Source: Sphingobacterium olei (lineage in GTDB: Bacteria; Bacteroidota; Bacteroidia; Sphingobacteriales; Sphingobacteriaceae). From it: a DNA stretch of 64,000 nt. The stretch lies in assembly GCF_005048855.1 (NCBI RefSeq), contig NZ_SUME01000005.1, positions 372,001 to 436,000 on the forward strand, in the 5' to 3' direction. Positions 1 through 9,592 of this stretch are shown here, in pieces; position 1 is the stretch's first letter, and each line of letters starts with the position of its first letter. A program made the translations under genes and the position numbers. The notes under the pieces are model-generated. The model had not been told where the DNA came from. It saw nothing but the letters and a program-made list of their open reading frames with translations, and made no database searches.

Positions 1-1832
1 CTTTGCGCCTCATAGCAGTGCGTTATAACTGCCGCATTCAGACTTTTATTTAATGCAAGGTAATTGCCCGTCTTGCCCTCCTCACCAAAGTAAGACAGGA
101 GCGCCGCAGCTTCTTTCAGTGTATAGGCCAATTGCAAGCTTAAGATTGCCGACCCTCCTTCAATACCACCTGGGGGTACTCCCCCAGAAGGACGTTCGCT
201 AGACCAAGGCCACTCATCGGGCCAGTCAACAAAGTTCCAATGGGGCATAGCGCCCAGCATACCGGTCTGCGGGTTGATCCGATTCGTATACCATTGTATA
301 ATCCGCTCGACGGTAGGAAGGTACAGTTTCACAAACGCTGGATCCGGACGATGCATGTGGTAATCATGAAGCATGTTGATCCAATACAAAGAGAAAGGAG
401 GGATAATCTGGGTGTGATGTGTCGGGTATCTACTTTGCAAAATCCCCTCCGCCACCATAGAAGACGCCAGATCCGAAATTGCTTTCCGCATCAAACGGTC
501 GTCGCCGCTTACGTACAAAGAGACCAGCGATTGTATGCGCGTGTCGCCCGTGTACTGTAACCTTTCATAATACGGACAATCGTAATATACATCAACCGCA
601 CACAACCGCGCTGTGCGCCATCCTGTACGCCAGATCTGATCCAGCTTTTTGTTATTGCTCTCAAAGCGGGCTAGCTCTTTAAAAGGATACCCCACGAAGG
701 TGCGTGCAAACTTTTCGATCGTCAAGGGTTCCTCCTTCGTTTCTATATCCAATTGGATGTAGCGAAAGGTCTTAAAATTTAGCGGCTGATACGACCGTGA
801 TGGTCCACCAGCCGGATAGATTATGTCCTGCACACCCCTTAGCGTTTTTCCATCTACCTCGTTTCTATTTCCTTTATTGCCCATGTGATCGTAAAGTGCC
901 TCAGCGTAGGAAATAGCGAACATACTGCCCGCGCCACCGCCGATTACCGTTTCTACGAATGCATTAGTGAGGTATCCCTGATCCAATAAAAGGCTAACTT
1001 TGGTGTGCGGCGCAATGGTGATAGCTCCTCCCGCCAAAAAGGTGCCTTTTAACGTTAAACCCGCACTGCGCCGGATTTGCATCGCAGGTTCCTCCTTTAG
1101 CTCGGGTAGTGGAATCGAACGAGGCTGCATCGCCCGCGTGTACTCAGTGGCTGTACCCGCCGACTGCGCCCGTTCATTAACCGCCGCTTCTTCCCAATGC
1201 GCGTCATTGTATGCTAAGGTTTGCCAATGCCAGGGGTACAGCTTTCCTGTAATTTGATCAGCAGGTTCAATATCGATTGCGCTCATGTTTGCTAGAGACG
1301 GACTGTACGCATCATTTTTGATCGTTCGCCAACCGGTACCCGTATTCACAACCTGCTCCATATCCGAATCACCTTGAACCAATAGGCCGGATGAAACTGT
1401 CATCTGCGCACCTGGCGTCCATCTGCCATAATTAACCACTTGTGCAGCGATCAGGTTTTGTCCCGGCCGTATATGCGCTGCGATATCAAAGGTTTCATAG
1501 TTCCATGTCAGCAGCCCGCCAGCAGCAGGGCCCCGCCCCACCAAATGGCCGTTCACAAAAAGCGCATACCGTTGATCGGCAGATATGTGAATGATAAACT
1601 GCCTGGGCTTATCCTTCAGGCTGAACTCTTTCCGAAACAGATGTACACCATAGTCGTATGGCGAAGCGGTGGCCGGGCCGATCCAATGGGCCGTCCATCG
1701 TCTATCCGTTAAGACATCGAAGAAGTGTTGCGGTACCGACGCAAAAGCTGAATAAGCAATCGAGGCAAGTAGCTGCCAGCAAAGTATGCAGCAGCCGATA
1801 ATGCGGGAGGTATTATAATTTTTAATGGTCAT
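1..1832 (-). CDS. GH78-type alpha-L-rhamnosidase, C-terminus cut by window edge
   Basis: The reading frame is open from an ATG at 1832 to the left edge, giving about 610 visible codons. The N-terminus has a signal peptide (hydrophobic run ending ...AYSAFAS), followed by RWTAHWIG, the usual opening of the beta-sandwich domain of bacterial rhamnosidases. The (alpha/alpha)6 catalytic domain carries DCPYYERLQYTGD at residues 418-430. D418, E423 and D430 line up with the catalytic acidic cluster known for GH78 (D567/E572/D579 in Bacillus RhaB). The product should be periplasmic or outer-membrane-facing and release terminal alpha-L-rhamnose. It is paralogous to the GH78 at 11554-13962 over the visible length (HISADQRYALFVNG against HVSADNRYRLFVNG). 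It lies downstream of, and on the same strand as, the ECF sigma gene. The C-terminal sugar-binding domain cannot be seen. The family is clear; the exact linkage cleaved is inference. Confidence 0.9.
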   Translation of the reverse strand, partial: MTIKNYNTSRIIGCCILCWQLLASIAYSAFASVPQHFFDVLTDRRWTAHWIGPATASPYDYGVHLFRKEFSLKDKPRQFIIHISADQRYALFVNGHLVGRGPAAGGLLTWNYETFDIAAHIRPGQNLIAAQVVNYGRWTPGAQMTVSSGLLVQGDSDMEQVVNTGTGWRTIKNDAYSPSLANMSAIDIEPADQITGKLYPWHWQTLAYNDAHWEEAAVNERAQSAGTATEYTRAMQPRSIPLPELKEEPAMQIRRSAGLTLKGTFLAGGAITIAPHTKVSLLLDQGYLTNAFVETVIGGGAGSMFAISYAEALYDHMGNKGNRNEVDGKTLRGVQDIIYPAGGPSRSYQPLNFKTFRYIQLDIETKEEPLTIEKFARTFVGYPFKELARFESNNKKLDQIWRTGWRTARLCAVDVYYDCPYYERLQYTGDTRIQSLVSLYVSGDDRLMRKAISDLASSMVAEGILQSRYPTHHTQIIPPFSLYWINMLHDYHMHRPDPAFVKLYLPTVERIIQWYTNRINPQTGMLGAMPHWNFVDWPDEWPWSSERPSGGVPPGGIEGGSAILSLQLAYTLKEAAALLSYFGEEGKTGNYLALNKSLNAAVITHCYEAQ

Positions 1833-2107
1833 AGACGTATTGATTTCATAGAAAGCATCACCGGTTTATTGATCTTCGATCAGTTTGCGTAATGCGCTAT
1901 GTACATATAGGTCTATTGAAAGTGGGTGTTCCCTTATTCGCCGCTATAAAATTTTCTCCAAACACATCTAAGACAAAGGGGAAATTTAGGTCAGTTCCAC
2001 TATCAGGGCAGATTTCGTCACTTTAACTTGTATGTTGAACAGTAGCAGGTCTAGTGTGGTAGCTGTAGGTCTCCAGGGGTATTGGATAGCAAATGCGTTT
2101 TCTTAAA

Positions 2108-2677
2108 CTAAAGCAGTAAGGTTACAAAACTACTTAGCTTAGTGCGCAACGTTTTAAAAGCCTTCCCCAAATGCGCTTCAACGGTCTTTTCCGAAATCTG
2201 TAATTTCGCTGCGATTTGCTTCTGCGAATAACCCTGTTCCCTACTCATCCTAAAAACGAGCTGACATTTTTCGGGCAGGTCAGATACATAGCTTTCGAGC
2301 TCACGTTGCAATTCTTCAAACGCCAGCAACTCTTGCGTAGAATCATCAATCTGCGTCGCATCCAGCGCTAAAACCGTATCTAAGTATTGCTTCTGCGTAT
2401 AAGACTTATTTATTGCCGTAAATACGCGATACTTCACCGATACGGCCAGATAGCGGGAAAGAGTAGATGTCAGATTCAACCGATGGCGACGTGTCCATAG
2501 GGATACAAATATATCCTGCACAATTTCTTCAGCCTCTTCCCATTCAGATAAACGATTTGATGCGATAACAAATAATTTTTTCCAATAACGGTCATATATC
2601 GCTGTGAATGCCCCTTCGTCTCCTTTATAAAGAAGTTCCAGCAATTCCTGATCACTTTTATTTATATATGCAGTCAT
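2108..2677 (-). CDS. ECF RNA polymerase sigma factor, FecI-type (system 1)
   Basis: A 189-residue sigma-70 family protein with region 2 (ELLYKGDEGAFTAIYDRYWK, then EAEEIVQDIFVSLW) and region 4 (QLVFRMSREQGYSQKQIA followed by a helix-turn-helix). This is the standard size for extracytoplasmic-function sigmas of Bacteroidota. I chose the ATG at 2677 over the one at 2737: the 20 extra residues (MGNYIYIVIPKVADQ...) are unlike any sigma N-terminus, and MTAYINKSDQELL is typical. It is transcribed away from its FecR partner (starts 2872), an arrangement less common than the usual FecI-FecR tandem. It probably drives the SusC operon at 4209 and possibly the GH78 gene downstream on its own strand. Confidence 0.92.
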   Translation of the reverse strand: MTAYINKSDQELLELLYKGDEGAFTAIYDRYWKKLFVIASNRLSEWEEAEEIVQDIFVSLWTRRHRLNLTSTLSRYLAVSVKYRVFTAINKSYTQKQYLDTVLALDATQIDDSTQELLAFEELQRELESYVSDLPEKCQLVFRMSREQGYSQKQIAAKLQISEKTVEAHLGKAFKTLRTKLSSFVTLLL

Positions 2678-2871
2678 AGAAAGTTTATTTTTTTGGTCAG
2701 CAACCTTTGGGATCACAATATAGATATAATTTCCCATAACATCTGTCCTGTACCCACATGTATCTGCGAAATAATTGGCAAATTACCGAAATGATGATGC
2801 GCTAAAAAAAATCTAGCCCGACTAAGGGATGTGAGACGACAGCTAGACTTATATAGTAAAGAGACACCAAA

Positions 2872-4062
2872 ATGAACAATATAAACCGATATCAGGAACT
2901 AATCCAAAAATGGCTAAGAGGGACAATCTCAGCGGCGGAAAAGACCGAACTGTCGCGTTGGTACAATAGCTTTTCTGATGACAACAAGGAAATCCCCGAT
3001 TCGTACGTACAAAATGAACAGCAGCTGCGCAACAGGATTTTAGATAAGATTAATGCGTCTATAGACGTAATCGAGCACCGCAATACAACACGGTACTTAT
3101 TTACGCAGGTAAGGTTGGTCGCTGCATCGGTTGTCCTTGCCCTCGTAGCGGGAGTTTCCTATTTCACCGTAATTAAGCCAAGGTTAGATAAAGAGACAGT
3201 AGGATTGTATGATATTCATCCAAGAGGAAGCAGTGCAAGTTTGACCCTATCTGACGGAAAAGTCATCAGCTTAGATGAGCAACAGTCACTGATCGTTGAT
3301 GGAGAAGTGAAATACCTGGATGGTACGACCTTATTTGACCCAGAGGCGCAGCGTAACGGTAAGATAAGTTACGCCGTGCTATCAACGCCAAAAGGCGGAC
3401 AGTATCAATTAAGACTCCCCGACGGCACCGAAGTATGGCTCAATGCACTGTCATCCATACGCTTTCCATCCGGGTATGACGATAATCGCAGGGAAGTGGA
3501 GCTACTCTCGGGTGAGGCCTACTTTAGCGTGAGCAAGCAGACCGATAAAAAAGGGAGGCGTGTACCGTTCTTCGTTAAATCCGATCAGCAATCCGTCGAA
3601 GTGCTCGGCACCCAATTCAATATTAATACGTACAATCCACGTTACGGTGTTGTAACGACAGTAACCGAAGGCTCCGTAGCTGTGACACCCACAAAGACAC
3701 TGGAACGAGGCGTTAAGGTAAAAGCATTACTTACTGCTGGAAAACAGTCCATTGTGGGACAGACCGGCAGCCTTAGCGAAAAGCAGGTCGATACCGAAGA
3801 GTATATGGCATGGAAAGAGGGCTTGTTCCACTTTAGCGATGCCACCATATACACCGTGATGGCCGAATTTGAACGGTGGTATGATATTAACGTAACCTAC
3901 GAAATATCGCGTTCGGACGATCTATTTTCGGGCTATATTCCCAAAGACGTGTCCCTAGGAGAGGCCTTGAGCCTACTGCAGATAGCCGGAGTGAATTTTG
4001 AACTAACCTCTAAAAATAACCTAATAGTAAAGCAAAAAAAAGATAAACCGATCAACAAATAG
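2872..4062 (+). CDS. FecR-type anti-sigma factor (system 1)
   Basis: A 396-residue inner-membrane sigma regulator. A short cytoplasmic anti-sigma segment (residues 1-75) precedes one transmembrane helix (about 80-101, LVAASVVLALVAGVSYF). The periplasmic FecR domain carries the family signatures STPKGGQYQLRLPDGTEVWLNA, GEAYFSV and LGTQFNINTYN. It ends with a DUF4974-like C-terminal domain (FSGYIPKDVSLGEALSLLQI). Known role of the family: it receives the periplasmic signal from the STN domain of the cognate receptor and releases the ECF sigma. It sits 146 bp upstream of the STN-bearing SusC, which supports that pairing. Confidence 0.93.
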   Translation: MNNINRYQELIQKWLRGTISAAEKTELSRWYNSFSDDNKEIPDSYVQNEQQLRNRILDKINASIDVIEHRNTTRYLFTQVRLVAASVVLALVAGVSYFTVIKPRLDKETVGLYDIHPRGSSASLTLSDGKVISLDEQQSLIVDGEVKYLDGTTLFDPEAQRNGKISYAVLSTPKGGQYQLRLPDGTEVWLNALSSIRFPSGYDDNRREVELLSGEAYFSVSKQTDKKGRRVPFFVKSDQQSVEVLGTQFNINTYNPRYGVVTTVTEGSVAVTPTKTLERGVKVKALLTAGKQSIVGQTGSLSEKQVDTEEYMAWKEGLFHFSDATIYTVMAEFERWYDINVTYEISRSDDLFSGYIPKDVSLGEALSLLQIAGVNFELTSKNNLIVKQKKDKPINK

Positions 4063-4064
4063 TG

Positions 4065-4127
4065 TTTGGGTACGGTTACCCAAATAGATGTTTGTAAAAG
4101 AAAGCCGGAAATGCTCGTAACATTTCC
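4065..4127 (+). other. two consecutive RNA hairpins between FecR and SusC
   Basis: The first hairpin has perfect 8-bp arms TTTGGGTA / TACCCAAA (4065-4072, 4077-4084), starting 3 bp after the FecR stop. The second has 7-bp arms GGAAATG / CATTTCC (4107-4113, 4121-4127). Neither is followed by a clear U-tract, so these may be attenuating or processing structures separating regulator and transporter transcripts rather than full terminators. Confidence 0.5.
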
Positions 4128-4208
4128 AGCAACAGCTTGGACAAACGAATGCAACTATAAATTTAGCGCTAACAGTTTACATTTATTAATTCCAAACCAT
4201 ACAAAAGT

Positions 4209-7200
4209 ATGCAATTAAAACCATTTTTAAACTTTTTGTTGTCACCTCATAGACAAAGCATTATGCGAATAAAGTTGACTTTCCTAATGATCAGCCTGCT
4301 CAGTGCGCAGCTCTCTGCCAATGTATTTGGTCAGCGCATCACACTGCGTGAACACAAGGCCGACTTGAGCACCGTACTTAAAAAAATTGAAAGACAGACC
4401 GGGCTCAAATTCTTTTACAATAAACGCGATGTGGTTATGGAATCCGTAAGCATGGACGTTACAAACGAAACGCTGCCCAATACATTGGACATTTTGTTTG
4501 AAAACCATCCTTATGGATACACGATCAAAAACAAGGTTGTCGTATTAAATAAAAAAGCGGAGGCGGCCGAAAAAAATAGGCCTCCTCTAAATCGACCGCC
4601 TGCGAATGCATCTCCACAAACAGAGCGACAGCAAACAGTTAGCGGTACGGTTCAGGACTCTACCGGCACGGCCCTAGAAGGCGTAACCGTTACGATAGTC
4701 GGTACAGATAGACGTACATCGACAAATTCCTCCGGCTCCTATCAGATTGAAGCGAGCGCGGGCGAGTCACTGGATTTCAGCATCATAGGTTACACGTCCC
4801 AGCGTGTAAGGCTCACCGGCGGAATGACTACGGTTAACATCATTTTAGCACAGGCCCTTTCCGATCTTGATGAAGTGGTAGTGGTGGCATTTGGTACGCA
4901 GAAGAAAATCTCTGTTACCGGATCTATCGCATCTGTACAGACCAAAGAGATTAAGCAGAGTCCAGCCGCGAATCTCGCTGTTACCTTAGCTGGTCGGCTA
5001 CCCGGTTTAACAACCTTACAGCGCAGCGGCGAACCCGGGCGTGACCATACGGCCTTGTTTCTAAGAGGTATGGGAACATTGAACGCTACCGCACCGATTA
5101 TTTTGGTCGATGGCGTTGAGCGGGAGATGACCTATATAGATCCCAACGAGGTAGAAAGTGTTACCATCCTAAAGGATGCATCGTCGACCGCCTTATTTGG
5201 TGTGCGGGGCGCAAATGGTGTTATCTTGGTAACGACTAAGCGCGGAACCAGTGAGAAGCCGACGATTGGCTTATTATACGAACACGGACTTCAAGGTTTT
5301 ACACGCACGCCCGAGGTAATCAGCTCATACGATTGGGCCCGTTTGAAAAACCAGGCATGGGCAAATGAGAACCCCAATGTAGATCCAAATGATCCAGTTA
5401 ATCAGCCTCCCTATTCAGAGTATGCACTGGATCGGTTTATGTTTCAGGATTACCCATCCGCCTATCCCAACACGAATTGGCAGAAGCTTTTATTTAATGA
5501 TTTTGTTGCCCAGCAGCGTTATAACCTGAATTTGAGTGGCGGTGGAGATTACGTGCAGTACTTTGTCAACGTGGGTTTCCTTAACCAAGGCGGCCAATGG
5601 AAAATAGATCCCGAGGTAACAGACTATGATCCGGCTGGGTTCTTGAAACGGTACAATTTCAGGTCCAACATTGACGCAAAATTAAATAAGTCGGGCAAGC
5701 TAACCACGTTTTTAAATGCAGCGGGTTATTTCGAACGCGTCAATTCACCTAACGCCAGTACCGAAGAGATTTTCCGGCGCACGTATACCTTTTTCCCGGT
5801 GGTATTACCTGGCCCGCTCACGCCTGAAGGAGAAGTGCTGATCGGAACAGGTAATTATAACGTTTCACCATGGGCTTTGATCAATCGGACAGGGTATCGC
5901 CAAGAAACGCGAAATAACATTACGGCTTCTTGGGGTCTCAAGCAAGATCTCGAATTTCTGACCAAGGGCTTGTCGGCTAAATTTATGGCGTCGTTTGATA
6001 CCCGGACCGTTTATTCCCTTACCGCAGGTCGGGAGTACCAGCGGTGGACGCAAGTGATCGATCCGAATACATCAAACCACTTGGGCATGGATAGTGTCGC
6101 CTATATACGGATGTTCCCAGAATTGGAAAATACACCATTAAGCATAGGTAGTGGCTCCAACTTTCAGTCCTTTTTTAATTTTCAGCTTTCGGCAGATTAT
6201 AACCGGGTATTTAATGAAAAGCACTCCGTTACAGGTATGTTGCTCGCACAGCAAGAGCAACGCGTGATGCCTAACGACCGCTTGCCGTTTAACCTACGCG
6301 GTATAGCATTGCGAGCCATATACGGGTATGACAATAAATACTTTGCCGAGTTCAATGCCGGTTACAACGGTTCAGAGCAGTTCGCAAAAGGCCGTCGTTA
6401 CGGTTTTTTTCCCACAATATCGGGCGGCTGGGTAATCTCTAATGAATCGTTCCTACGCGATCACCAAATCATCAGCCTGCTTAAACTCCGCGGATCTTAC
6501 GGACGGGTTGGTAGCGATAGATTAGGAGGCCGTCGATTCCTGTACCTCGACGATATACAGCGGCAAACAGGTGGCGGATATAGCGGATCATTGGGACGAG
6601 GCGGTAAAATCGGAGAAAATTATATCGGAAATCCGGCCATTCAGTGGGAGGTAGCGAAAAAAACAAATTTTGGGCTAGAGTTGGGATTATTTAATGAGCT
6701 TACGTTGAATGCAGATGTGTTTCACGAACGCCGTGATAATATCTTAATCAGCAGACAGACCATCCCAATGGTATATGGAATTGAGCCGAGCCGCATGAGT
6801 CCTGTTAATATGGGTATTGTCGAAAATAAAGGTTTCGAAATTGAACTGAACTATAACAAAAGGCTTAATACCGACTGGTCCATCCTATCCAAACTGAATT
6901 ACAATTTTGCCCGTAACAAGGTATTATTTGCGGATGAGCTTCAATTGCCAACAGACTTTAAACACCAATATAGACAAACGGGCTACCGTATCGGACAGGC
7001 ATTCGGATACGAACTGCGAGATGGCTATTACGGAAGTTACGAGGAAATTGCCAACGAAGGACTGAACTATGTGGGTTACACGGTACGGCCTGGCGACTTC
7101 AAGTATGTAGATGCAAATGAAGACGGCATTATTGATGAGCGCGACATGGTGCCAATCGGATATTCGGGTATTCCTGAATTTACTTTCGGCGGAGCATTTA

Positions 7201-7646
7201 ATGTTACATACCGCAATCTTGATGTTTCCTTCTTATTGCAGGGAGTACACAATGTCACGCAAGCAATGGGATCGTATGGAACGCATAGTGAATGGGATTT
7301 CAAAGAAAGACATCTGCATGCATGGACCGCCGAGCGGGCTGCAGCGGGAGAAGATATCCGTTATCCACGCCTTGCGCTAGGCGCTTCCGTTAGCGAACGC
7401 GATAACAACACGTTCTTTTTAGAAAACCGTAGCTTTATCCGCCTTAAGAATGCCGAAATCGGCTACCGTATACCGCTTTCAGCCATCAAAGGTCTTGGCG
7501 CCAAAGAAGTACGTGTATACGTTAACGGCCTGAATTTGCTGACATGGGACTCCATGCGGGAGAAAGATTATGATCCAGAAGTAGGTTATTCGCTGAGCTA
7601 TCCGGTATATCGGGTTTTCAATGCCGGTGTAAGCGTTAATTTTTAG
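4209..7646 (+). CDS. SusC/RagA TonB-dependent outer-membrane transporter with STN domain (system 1)
   Basis: A 1145-residue outer-membrane importer. The true start may be the ATG at 4263 (MRIKLTFLMISLLSA...), which begins a normal signal peptide; the longer start adds 18 residues. Domains in order: signal peptide, STN signalling domain (about 47-105, LSTVLKKIERQTGLKFFYN), CarboxypepD_reg-like domain (about 143-225), LDEVVVVAFGTQKK at the plug entry, plug (to about 345, GVRGANGVILVTTKRG), and a 22-strand-type barrel ending in AGVSVNF with terminal Phe. The STN domain is what couples FecI/FecR signalling to substrate import. It is the first transporter gene of the rhamnosidase locus, so a rhamnose-containing oligosaccharide is the likely cargo (inference). 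Confidence 0.95.
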   Translation: MQLKPFLNFLLSPHRQSIMRIKLTFLMISLLSAQLSANVFGQRITLREHKADLSTVLKKIERQTGLKFFYNKRDVVMESVSMDVTNETLPNTLDILFENHPYGYTIKNKVVVLNKKAEAAEKNRPPLNRPPANASPQTERQQTVSGTVQDSTGTALEGVTVTIVGTDRRTSTNSSGSYQIEASAGESLDFSIIGYTSQRVRLTGGMTTVNIILAQALSDLDEVVVVAFGTQKKISVTGSIASVQTKEIKQSPAANLAVTLAGRLPGLTTLQRSGEPGRDHTALFLRGMGTLNATAPIILVDGVEREMTYIDPNEVESVTILKDASSTALFGVRGANGVILVTTKRGTSEKPTIGLLYEHGLQGFTRTPEVISSYDWARLKNQAWANENPNVDPNDPVNQPPYSEYALDRFMFQDYPSAYPNTNWQKLLFNDFVAQQRYNLNLSGGGDYVQYFVNVGFLNQGGQWKIDPEVTDYDPAGFLKRYNFRSNIDAKLNKSGKLTTFLNAAGYFERVNSPNASTEEIFRRTYTFFPVVLPGPLTPEGEVLIGTGNYNVSPWALINRTGYRQETRNNITASWGLKQDLEFLTKGLSAKFMASFDTRTVYSLTAGREYQRWTQVIDPNTSNHLGMDSVAYIRMFPELENTPLSIGSGSNFQSFFNFQLSADYNRVFNEKHSVTGMLLAQQEQRVMPNDRLPFNLRGIALRAIYGYDNKYFAEFNAGYNGSEQFAKGRRYGFFPTISGGWVISNESFLRDHQIISLLKLRGSYGRVGSDRLGGRRFLYLDDIQRQTGGGYSGSLGRGGKIGENYIGNPAIQWEVAKKTNFGLELGLFNELTLNADVFHERRDNILISRQTIPMVYGIEPSRMSPVNMGIVENKGFEIELNYNKRLNTDWSILSKLNYNFARNKVLFADELQLPTDFKHQYRQTGYRIGQAFGYELRDGYYGSYEEIANEGLNYVGYTVRPGDFKYVDANEDGIIDERDMVPIGYSGIPEFTFGGAFNVTYRNLDVSFLLQGVHNVTQAMGSYGTHSEWDFKERHLHAWTAERAAAGEDIRYPRLALGASVSERDNNTFFLENRSFIRLKNAEIGYRIPLSAIKGLGAKEVRVYVNGLNLLTWDSMREKDYDPEVGYSLSYPVYRVFNAGVSVNF

Positions 7647-7672
7647 AAAATAGGACAATGAAACCATCATGA

Positions 7673-7702
7673 TTTATTCAATCACACAGGGGAATGAATA
7701 AA
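7673..7702 (+). other. hairpin in the long SusC-SusD spacer
   Basis: The SusC-SusD gap here is 146 bp, whereas the other SusC-SusD pairs in this window are 10-25 bp apart. It contains 8-bp inverted arms TTTATTCA / TGAATAAA (7673-7680, 7695-7702). This could be an mRNA-stability or attenuation element that sets the SusD:SusC ratio. There is no T-tract, so a full terminator is unlikely. Confidence 0.35.
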
Positions 7703-7792
7703 CCGAGCTTGCGAGTTCTTGAGCACATAATTAACAAATACTGGTGAAAAATCTGATAGCTTCATCACCACTAAAAAACAAATTATATACAG

Positions 7793-9556
7793 ATGAAAAA
7801 TATAGTTAAACAGTTAGTTGCCATCCTGTTACTTGCTTTTTTAAGCAGCTGTAACAAAGATCCACTGGATATTATGCCCGACGGCCGATTAACACTGGAG
7901 GAAATTTTTAACGACGAACTGATGGCGTCCGAATACTTGAATACCATCTACGATAACATTAATCCGTACGGTTCGTCTTACGATTATTATACACTTCTTG
8001 CCGGCTTCTCCGATGAAGCACATGACAATGACTTCCCGCAGGACATGGGTCGCGCGCCCTCGCGTTGGTATAACGGAGAGCTGCGGCCGAACTGGAATCC
8101 CTTGGACATTCAGTCCATACAGGGCGAATCAACACCTTTGACCAACGGAAACTATTACCGTAAAAATTGGATAGGTATAAGGCAGACCAACGTTTTCCTG
8201 GCCAATATTGTCGATACGCGTTATACCAATCCGCAGATAAAGGCCAGGTTGATTGCGGAAGCAAAGGTGCTTCGCGCCTTCTTTTATCTGGAACTCATTA
8301 AGATGTACGGCGGTATGCCGGTTGTCGATCAACCATTTACGGATGATTTTAGGTTTGAAACACTGGAGCGGCAATCCTTTCAGGAGTGTGTCGACTTCAT
8401 TAAGCAGAATTGTGATGAAGCCATTTTGGAAGCAGCCCTTCCTTATCGGATTGCCGCAGAGCCCGACCGCGGACGTCTTACCAAGGCCGTTGCGCACGCC
8501 ATACGCTCACAAGCCACGCTCTTCGCGGCCAGCCCGTTATGGAATCCGGAGTCGGAAACATCCCGTTGGGAGGCTGCGGCAGAAGTGTCAAAAAGCTCAC
8601 TCGAGGCCTTACTTAATAATAATCATCAATTATTCCCCGACTATGAATCGTACTTCTATGGCCGTACGGACGTCAGCGTGAATCCGGCCGACCGCGAAAC
8701 TATTTTTGAGATCAAGCCCTACCGCAATCAGGAATTTAGCCAATTGATGTTCGTGATGCATGCTATCCCCTCCATTGGCGGAGAGAAAGCCGGTGCGAGC
8801 CCCTCGCAAGAGCTGGTGGATGCCTACGATATGGCCAACGGCCATCCGGCAATTTTAGGTTACTACGATGAAGAACACCTATACCCGATCATCAATACCG
8901 CATCGGGATACGACGAATCTAATCCTTACAAGGATCGTGATCCCCGCTTCTATGCAACAGTGTGGTACAACAATGCGTATTACGGCGAGGTTAACGGCAC
9001 CCAGCGTTACATCCAATCCTATCTGGGCGGAACCGACGGTATTTCCAACATTATGCAGCGTACACGAAATGGGTATTACCTGCGCAAATTTCGCGACCCA
9101 AAACAACTTGATATCAACACAGGAACCGCGCGCTTCAAAAAGTATCGTCTGGGCGAAATTTACCTCAATTATGCCGAAGCGGCAAATGAAGCCTATGGTC
9201 CTACATCCGATGTGTACACAGCGATAGACGCCATCCGTGACCGCGCAGATATGCCGGCGCTACCTAGAGGGTTGAGTAAGGAAGAGATGCGGGAACGCAT
9301 CCGTCGCGAACGCAGGGTCGAGCTCGCTTTTGAGGAACACCGGTTCTGGGATACGCGCCGTTGGAAGATCCTACACACTACCGATAAGCTGACTACCGGT
9401 ATGGAGTGGACAAAGATTAGCGATAACAACTTCGAAGGGAAACGTATTATAGCCGGTCGACGTAGGTCCTGGACCGACAATCACTTGATCATTCCAATCC
9501 CATTGGGCGAGCTGGTGATGATGCCTTTATGGCAACAAAATCCAGGTTGGGAATAA
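7793..9556 (+). CDS. SusD/RagB surface glycan-binding lipoprotein (system 1)
   Basis: A 587-residue lipoprotein with lipobox LSSC (Cys20) after a hydrophobic leader. The N-terminal SusD half contains KVLRAFFYLELIKMYGGMPVV, a typical TPR-region signature. The C-terminal RagB/SusD domain holds RLGEIYLNYAEAANEA and RRERRVELAFEEHRFWDTRRW, the most conserved SusD motif. It caps the SusC barrel at the cell surface and delivers ligand. It is co-transcribed between SusC and the two accessory surface lipoproteins. Confidence 0.95.
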   Translation: MKNIVKQLVAILLLAFLSSCNKDPLDIMPDGRLTLEEIFNDELMASEYLNTIYDNINPYGSSYDYYTLLAGFSDEAHDNDFPQDMGRAPSRWYNGELRPNWNPLDIQSIQGESTPLTNGNYYRKNWIGIRQTNVFLANIVDTRYTNPQIKARLIAEAKVLRAFFYLELIKMYGGMPVVDQPFTDDFRFETLERQSFQECVDFIKQNCDEAILEAALPYRIAAEPDRGRLTKAVAHAIRSQATLFAASPLWNPESETSRWEAAAEVSKSSLEALLNNNHQLFPDYESYFYGRTDVSVNPADRETIFEIKPYRNQEFSQLMFVMHAIPSIGGEKAGASPSQELVDAYDMANGHPAILGYYDEEHLYPIINTASGYDESNPYKDRDPRFYATVWYNNAYYGEVNGTQRYIQSYLGGTDGISNIMQRTRNGYYLRKFRDPKQLDINTGTARFKKYRLGEIYLNYAEAANEAYGPTSDVYTAIDAIRDRADMPALPRGLSKEEMRERIRRERRVELAFEEHRFWDTRRWKILHTTDKLTTGMEWTKISDNNFEGKRIIAGRRRSWTDNHLIIPIPLGELVMMPLWQQNPGWE

Positions 9557-9592
9557 GGGTAAGGTAGTGTTTAATAGATAAAAAGATAAGAA

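Noticed and set aside
240..1712. Several plus-strand frames of 60-106 codons at the left edge
   Set aside because: All are antisense shadows of the long GH78 frame on the minus strand, which is confirmed by catalytic motifs.
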